Shown piece by piece: positions 1 to 24,433 of a stretch of DNA of 24,433 bases. Positions within the stretch are counted from its first letter, which is position 1; each line of letters starts with the position of its first letter. The notes under the pieces were generated by a model that ran no database searches, was not told the DNA's origin, and was given only the letters and a program-made list of their open reading frames with translations. The stretch comes from Phoronis australis (Eukaryota > Phoronida > Phoronidae): the NCBI GenBank assembly GCA_002633005.1, contig NMRA01000049.1, positions 1,255,606-1,280,038 of the forward strand, written 5' to 3'. The translations under genes and the position numbers were made by a program.

Positions 1-113
1 ACGAACCCTCTACTCACAATATCCTAATTATGTAGGTCACTTGCTAGTCTGCCTAAACTTATGACGATAAAATTCATCTAACCTTCAGTAAATGCACATT
101 TATCTAATTTCAG

Positions 114-208
114 GAAATATTGACACAGAGTCTACCACCAGCTCGCCAGATGGTGCTGGCATTTCCTTGGAGAAAAGAATAGGGTTGTCCTTCCAGCCTG
201 TTCAGTAA
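114..208 (+). CDS. Probable terminal coding exon of an unidentified plus-strand gene
   Basis: A good acceptor (tttatctaatttcag) at 99-113 is followed by an open frame entered after two bases. It reads NIDTESTTSSPDGAGISLEK then RIGLSFQPVQ and stops with TAA at 206-208. Several AATAAA hexamers follow at 477-482, 508-513 and 584-589. Thirty-one codons are too few to identify the protein. The layout would put this gene tail to tail with DHX33. An accidental acceptor in front of an open stretch cannot be excluded. Confidence 0.45.
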
Positions 209-338
209 AGAAAATACGTACAACATTTAACAGCCTGACTTATAAAGGATTTCAACTACCCGACACGAATTAGTACTCAAACTAACTTATACTGATATTT
301 CAAAACACACAAGATAAAACGCTCTTAAACCTTCACCA

Positions 339-349
339 TTTATTTTATT
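339..349 (-). terminator. Candidate DHX33 polyadenylation signals
   Basis: Two overlapping AATAAA hexamers on the minus strand, about 1.27 kb downstream of the DHX33 stop. They are the nearest canonical hexamers found on that strand. A variant signal closer to the stop could be the one used. Confidence 0.35.
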
Positions 350-469
350 TGTTTCCTTACTCAAAAGAAACAAACAAAGAATCTACTATGCGACGTACTC
401 ATTGCACTCGCAGGTTAACTTGCACCGGCGATCAGCTGTTCACAATGTGTTTGCGCTCTTTCACAATGA

Positions 470-477
470 TGACGTCA
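470..477. promoter_or_regulatory. Perfect CRE palindrome TGACGTCA
   Basis: An exact 8-bp CREB/ATF consensus. Its position, in the 3' flank of both neighbouring genes, gives no clear promoter to serve, so it may be chance. Confidence 0.25.
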
Positions 478-961
478 ATAAACCAGTCTACTATGACTGG
501 TCAAAACAATAAAAGGGGTTTCCGAAGGGGGCACATAATGTGGGTGGCATAAAATGTGTAGTAATTAGTTAGTGCTTGCACGGAATAAAATGAAACAAAG
601 ATATGATGCACAAAGGTACATACATTTAACATATCTAAAAGGCAGTTGGCTCATTTTAGGGTGTCCTGAAGCATACGTTAAAATCAAGAACATGCTTAAA
701 ATGTTTGAATTGCAGGAATACTCTTCCACAGGGCAACGCTCCTAATCCTGCCGAAAAAACCCTTACTGCAAAACAATGAGGGAAACATCCCATGGGACTA
801 AATCCAATGGCAAGTGGATCCATTTGAGATTGAAGACAAATACCACTACTGAACTGTGGACTACTTCAGCAAGTGCAACAAATTAGAGTGCATCCACCAG
901 ACAACAAGTTCCCAGTTATCACGACACTGAAAAAACAGTTTGCACAATCACTGATTTCAAA

Positions 962-1132
962 GCATCACCCATACTGTTGGGCATTACCCATACTGTTGGG
1001 CACCATTCATACTATTGGGCATTACCCATACTGTTGGGCATCACCCATACTACTGGGCATTACCCATACTGTTGGGCATCACCCATACTATTGGGCATCA
1101 CCCATACTGTTGGGCATCACCCATACTGTTTG
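962..1132 (+). repeat. Minisatellite, nine copies of a 19-bp unit
   Basis: Nine exact-length 19-bp units run without gaps, consensus GCATCACCCATACTGTTGG. The last copy is degraded at its end. Units differ by one or a few substitutions (mainly TCA/TTA and GTT/ATT/ACT). Because 19 is not a multiple of 3 and the unit has no stop in any forward frame, all three plus frames stay open across the array. This creates spurious ORFs with a 19-residue period. Confidence 0.97.
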
Positions 1133-1618
1133 CAACCACCACCATCAGTCAGAAAACAGTAAAGCTGAATCTGACAGGATTTGGAGATGTCATCTCAAGT
1201 ACTCAGTGCAAATGTCATCATACTGTACCTTATGAAAGCTAACTAAAGTCGAATACGTTAATTTTAAATAACAAACAATTTCACTAAAAATATTTGAATT
1301 TACAAATAACGCTTAATGCATGATTGATGACTGCTGTGTAACAAAATGTTACAATGGCGTAACAAATGAACATGACTAACAATGTCACCCGCCAAATTGT
1401 TTTGCACCCATTATGGTGCAACTGCACTGTCTGCTCAGTAACTGTACAGAGAAAGCACAGCTTACAACACAACTGCCCTATTAAATGGCGTACCTGAGTC
1501 TTAACATAGGTCCCCTCTCTTGAATTCAGAAATCGGCAATGTTGGATGAGCAATTACCTTGTTCATAAGTGCAACTTTCAACGATAAGAATAAGTCTGTT
1601 CCTTAAACAAACACTCAA

Positions 1619-21015
<19,397 letters not shown>

Positions 21016-22344
21016 CTGAAAATGGGAGGCATAACATGACCTTCTAAAACAACGCCACTAAATTAAGAACCTCAAAATACTTCCCAAACCTGACCACAAG
21101 ATAGCCTTCACATTGATTTTCAAACATGATACTTGTAATGTACAATAACAAATGGATGAATTACTGCTGCAATGAGAAATGCATGATACTTTACGGTTCC
21201 TGACACACCAGGCCAGGTTTTTCATCACAAGCTACATACCCAACTCAGATAATGAGGATAATTAAACTGTCAAGTGTTTGCCCAGTAAAAAACTATAGTA
21301 ATAGCCAGTTCCCACAACTCTCTGACTCTGCATTATTTACTCATGGGCTGTACACAGCTGCTGTGCTAACTAATGACTTAAATTAAAATTAGCTTGCCGT
21401 TTTTTATTGCTAATACAAATGAAGTTTTACTGTTGAACAGAGAACACTTTTAAAGTTTAAAAATATCTCCGTATGATTTTGGAATTGCTTGGTGCTCTCA
21501 AGGAGTTGAGATAAAACTGACATTGAACATATATCAGATGGGGCCAAAAAAGTATCATTATTAAGCAAGTTAAATAACTTAGAATGCACAGTACTTTAGA
21601 ACACTTATCCATTACAAACATTATCCAACAGCACAAATTTTTATATGGAAGAGGACATGTATGCACTATTACCATGGTGACTGAATAGTGTTTCCTTAAA
21701 TTAGAATTTGAGAAGCATGATGCAAAAATAAAAAGTTGCAAGGAACAAGAATTGGAGGCTTGAAGCTTCACAATCCAACATAGCCTATTTCTCTAATTAA
21801 GATTCTTCATATTGTTGCCTTGATAACTCGTAACTTATCCCGCTGTCGTCCAAGATGGCCAAACAAGTGACCCAAATTTCGCCACAAAAATTGCAATAAC
21901 TTCTCACTGCTTGTCCCGATTTTGATACTTTTTCTTGAGTTTTATTGAGTAGGATGCATTATCTTTTCGATGATAGCAAAGTATTTTTTCAAAACAAAAA
22001 AAAAATTGTTTCGACCGCCCTATCTCCAGGCTAAGGCTAAGCTAGCCAGCCTGTCGCCAAAATACTGCTGGATGTACCACCGTGTGTTAATTAATCTTCC
22101 ATAGACCCTGAAATTGCACACAGCCAGGGTAGGTCTGCTCGTCAGCTTGCCATGAAACCTACATGTAGAGCTCAAGACTGGACGGGGTGCATGCAAAATC
22201 TGGGAGTCAACCGACACTTACCTTGCCAGTTACAACCGTTTTAAAAGTGAAAAACAATCTAATGAACGTCACTTTATGGCACAATTCTTCGCCTTTTGTA
22301 ACACTGAAGAGTATTTCGTCGTTTTGAAAACAGTATGCTCATGT

Positions 22345-22356
22345 CACGTGCACGTG
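22345..22356. promoter_or_regulatory. Tandem CACGTG E-boxes
   Basis: CACGTGCACGTG, two abutting canonical E-boxes forming a 12-bp perfect palindrome. A related GTGCACGTGC lies near 23005. E-boxes bind MYC/MAX, USF or MITF-type factors. It is not known whether this is near a promoter. Confidence 0.4.
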
Positions 22357-22669
22357 CCATTTCCTACAAATTTTGCTGCATCTCTCAGGAGATGATGACA
22401 ACTTCGCAGAAGCAAATTTGATTCTGAAATTTGGTTTGACGGTATTAAAATACAAAAAACTTGTAACTAAATGAAACCAGTTCCAATAATTTGTTGTGAC
22501 ATTTACGTAACCTCCTAGAAAAAGAACAGTTGATTGAAGAATCGGTGAAAAAAGAAACTGGCCAATAGGTGACGCAATATTTTATGGCACCGAAAGCCGT
22601 CACTAAAAGATCGCACCACAGCTTTAGCAGCAGAACAACGGTAGAACATCATTTTTTCCAACACCGTTA

Positions 22670-23487
22670 CACAGTGTACCTAATTATCGGACGGAACCTA
22701 AATATCGGACATTTCAAAAAATCTTACTTGAAGCATAATCTGCGAATTAAATGACACCAATTGTTGTTCCGTTGTAATGCATTCAATGTTGGGCACCGTC
22801 TCGTTTTTTACAGCGTTGCCTCGTTTTGATTCCACCGAGAGAGGGTGCAATTTAGACCCCCAAGTAAGCCTAAAATGGCCGATCGCATAAATCGGTTATA
22901 AAAGTTGAAAATATAATCTTTCACAATGAAACTTTCTCATTGAACTGACAATATGTTACTGTTCCATTTTTTCATTTGTTTTTAAACTCAAGTCAAACCC
23001 CGACCGTGCACGTGCGGGTGTCATATCAAGAAGCCAAAGTGATACTAAAAACTGCAGTGAGTTTGCACGTGCTTTAGTCGTATGCACTAATTCATCGAAA
23101 TGACTTGGCGCCGTCATCAGCTTTCATTTTATGGATAATTTTGTTGCGAACGGACCCGTGTTCTAGCAGCATATATATATCAAAACACTCAAGCTGAAAT
23201 TTGGCTACAAGGTGCCCGCGGCCATTACGTGGTTCATCAGTTTTCCGCGGTGTGGCGTTTGGGGAAACATGGTGTCCGATATTTAGGTTCTCCGAAGGTT
23301 TGCTTGTTGTGTCTTTTAAAGTTCAGTCGGAACATAAATGTGGCTTTCGGTGACAAGATATAGTAACAGAACAATTCTATAAAGGTAAGTCTTTATTTCA
23401 GCAAGGAATTTACAACAATCCGTAATACTTTCAATTAAATATAATGCAAAATGTGCCAAAACGTCCGATAATTAGGTCACTTGACTG
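22670..23487. mobile_element. Pogo/Tigger-like inverted-repeat element, non-autonomous
   Basis: Outer pair ACCTAATTATCGGACG (22678-22693) and inner pair GAACCTAAATATCGGACA (22694-22711) occur again inverted and perfect at 23462-23477 and 23273-23290. The outermost bases are CACAGTG and, inverted, CAGTCAAGTG, next to TA on both sides (22668-22669 and 23488-23489). Repeated TATCGGAC-type motifs after CAGT, with a TA target, resemble pogo/Tigger (Tc1-mariner) ends. No transposase is present. On the right, 171 bp separate the two motifs that abut on the left. Confidence 0.65.
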
Positions 23488-23852
23488 TACATAATTTAGT
23501 TTACTCAAGGAAGACTGTAGTTTTTGAAGACCCTAATTTTGTGTCAGATTTTATCTTACCTCTTTTAAACCCCATCGGCGCAAAGCAGTATATTAAGCGT
23601 ATACAGCTTTGTGCCAAGGCTCACGCTAATGGCTAAGCCGTTTACTTTAGCCTCAGGTATATGCGCAAAAAGCAACGTGACTTTGACGTTTTAGTCACTG
23701 TGAAGCATAAAGTTTCTGGTGCATGAAGCTCCTAATAGGAGCTACACCGTTTCTACTGAGCCAGCTAATGACGTTGGCCACTGTCTATACAACTGTCGTA
23801 ATAGTGCATGCCACAAATAATCGACCCAACTACAAGTAGACTAGGCAATGAC

Positions 23853-23885
23853 CATCGCCTCTGTTGGCCCGAAGCAGAGGCGATG
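23853..23885. repeat. Perfect 11-bp stem-loop
   Basis: CATCGCCTCTG (23853-23863), an 11-base loop, then its exact reverse complement (23875-23885). A second nested GC-rich fold follows immediately (GAGGC...CGCCG...CGGCG...GCCTC, about 23886-23938). Confidence 0.85.
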
Positions 23886-24433
23886 TAGAGGCTATAGGCG
23901 CTCTGTACGCCGGAAGCTTTTCGGCGAATTATGCCTCGCACCGACTAAACCATCAAAGTCACGTTGTTATAAATACCTTTTGTGCATAGAGGAACACCTT
24001 AGGAGGTTGTCGATGTGTTTAAGTCCTTCCAACTCCAACAAATACTCCCGTTATGAAACTTTTTCTTCGATCAGTCCCTATTTCAGTTCCCAAAATCGTG
24101 AAATCAAAATTTTCATTTTTTTTAACCAGGTCGAAGGTCAGAAGTTGCGATCCTACCGGCGAACTTTGAAAGCAGAAGTTCCCGCCCTTTGCGTACGTGC
24201 TGCCGGGAACCAGCCGTGCATTTGCCGTGTTGTTAAACATTAAAATGTCAAATATGTGCACAAAGACTATTAAATGTCATATCAACAGCATTTATTTTTA
24301 TCAAATACAAACAATAATTCATTGAAATACAAACAGTTTCAAGTAACGCCAATTAAAGACAAGTATAAGTGGTGGCATTTTGGAAACGAACATTTGACTG
24401 ACAAGACCGCAATGGCTCACCTTTGGCCTATTT

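Larger units (their letters stand above)
209..1618. other. Shared 3' flank between two convergent genes
   Basis: No coding exon is supported here. Plus-strand AATAAA hexamers lie at 477-589 and two overlapping minus-strand AATAAA hexamers at 339-349. No canonical AATAAA or ATTAAA was seen on the minus strand between 350 and the DHX33 stop. If the 339-349 signals serve DHX33, its 3' UTR is about 1.3 kb and overlaps the 3' end of the plus-strand gene. That is an inference. Confidence 0.5.
21016..24433. other. Upstream flank or first DHX33 intron
   Basis: No exon encoding the Walker A block (GSGKTTQIPQ) was found on the minus strand, so this 3.4 kb is probably part of an intron whose 5' exon lies beyond the window. 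It contains the pogo-like element at 22670-23487, a double E-box, several hairpins, and donor-like sites at 22228 and 24420. The many short open frames show no family resemblance. Confidence 0.55.

Noticed and set aside
873-1242. Three overlapping plus-strand open frames with repetitive peptides
   Set aside because: They are a product of the 19-bp minisatellite, which lacks stops in every plus frame. No splice or promoter context supports coding.
23848-24261. Opposed open frames of 131 and 80 codons
   Set aside because: No family resemblance and no splice context. The frames overlap each other on opposite strands and begin within a hairpin region.

Overview
The window looks like genomic DNA from an intron-rich, AT-rich animal. 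It is probably an invertebrate, but that is an inference from short introns and repeat content, and the species cannot be named. It is dominated by one minus-strand gene. Seventeen exons, all with GT-AG borders and compatible phases, join into one uninterrupted 597-residue reading frame ending in TGA at 1619-1621. The protein is a DEAH-box RNA helicase best matched by DHX33, a nucleolar helicase of ribosome biogenesis that is also reported as a nucleic-acid sensor. Motifs Ia, Ib, II (DEAH), III (SAT), IV, V and VI are all visible, followed by the helicase-associated region and a C-terminal OB-fold. The N-terminal exon(s), including the Walker A motif, are not in the window and presumably lie beyond position 24433.

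Layout, left to right. Positions 114-208 hold what looks like the last coding exon of an unidentified plus-strand gene, tail to tail with the helicase. Positions 209-1618 hold the shared 3' flank, with a nine-copy 19-bp minisatellite. Positions 1619-14721 hold 16 helicase exons in introns that also carry small inverted-repeat (MITE-like) elements and one odd CpG-rich island flanked by 44-bp direct repeats. Positions 14722-20892 form one intron of about 6.2 kb loaded with mobile DNA. Positions 20893-21015 hold the most 5' helicase exon visible. Positions 21016-24433 show no convincing exon but include a pogo/Tigger-like inverted-repeat element and several hairpins.

The main unusual structure is the 6.2 kb intron. 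A 5.0 kb hAT-superfamily transposon (15801-20801) is delimited by perfect 17-bp terminal inverted repeats. It carries a multi-exon ZNF862-like transposase gene on the minus strand, the same strand as the host gene, with a TATA box and polyadenylation signals. The transposase is dead: it has two in-frame stops, several frameshifts and no zinc-finger segment. Beside it, a 278-bp non-autonomous hAT element (15403-15680) with a perfect 8-bp target-site duplication has landed inside a tRNA-derived SINE and split box A from box B. No undescribed functional system was found. The value lies in the helicase gene model and in the nested transposon history of its intron.
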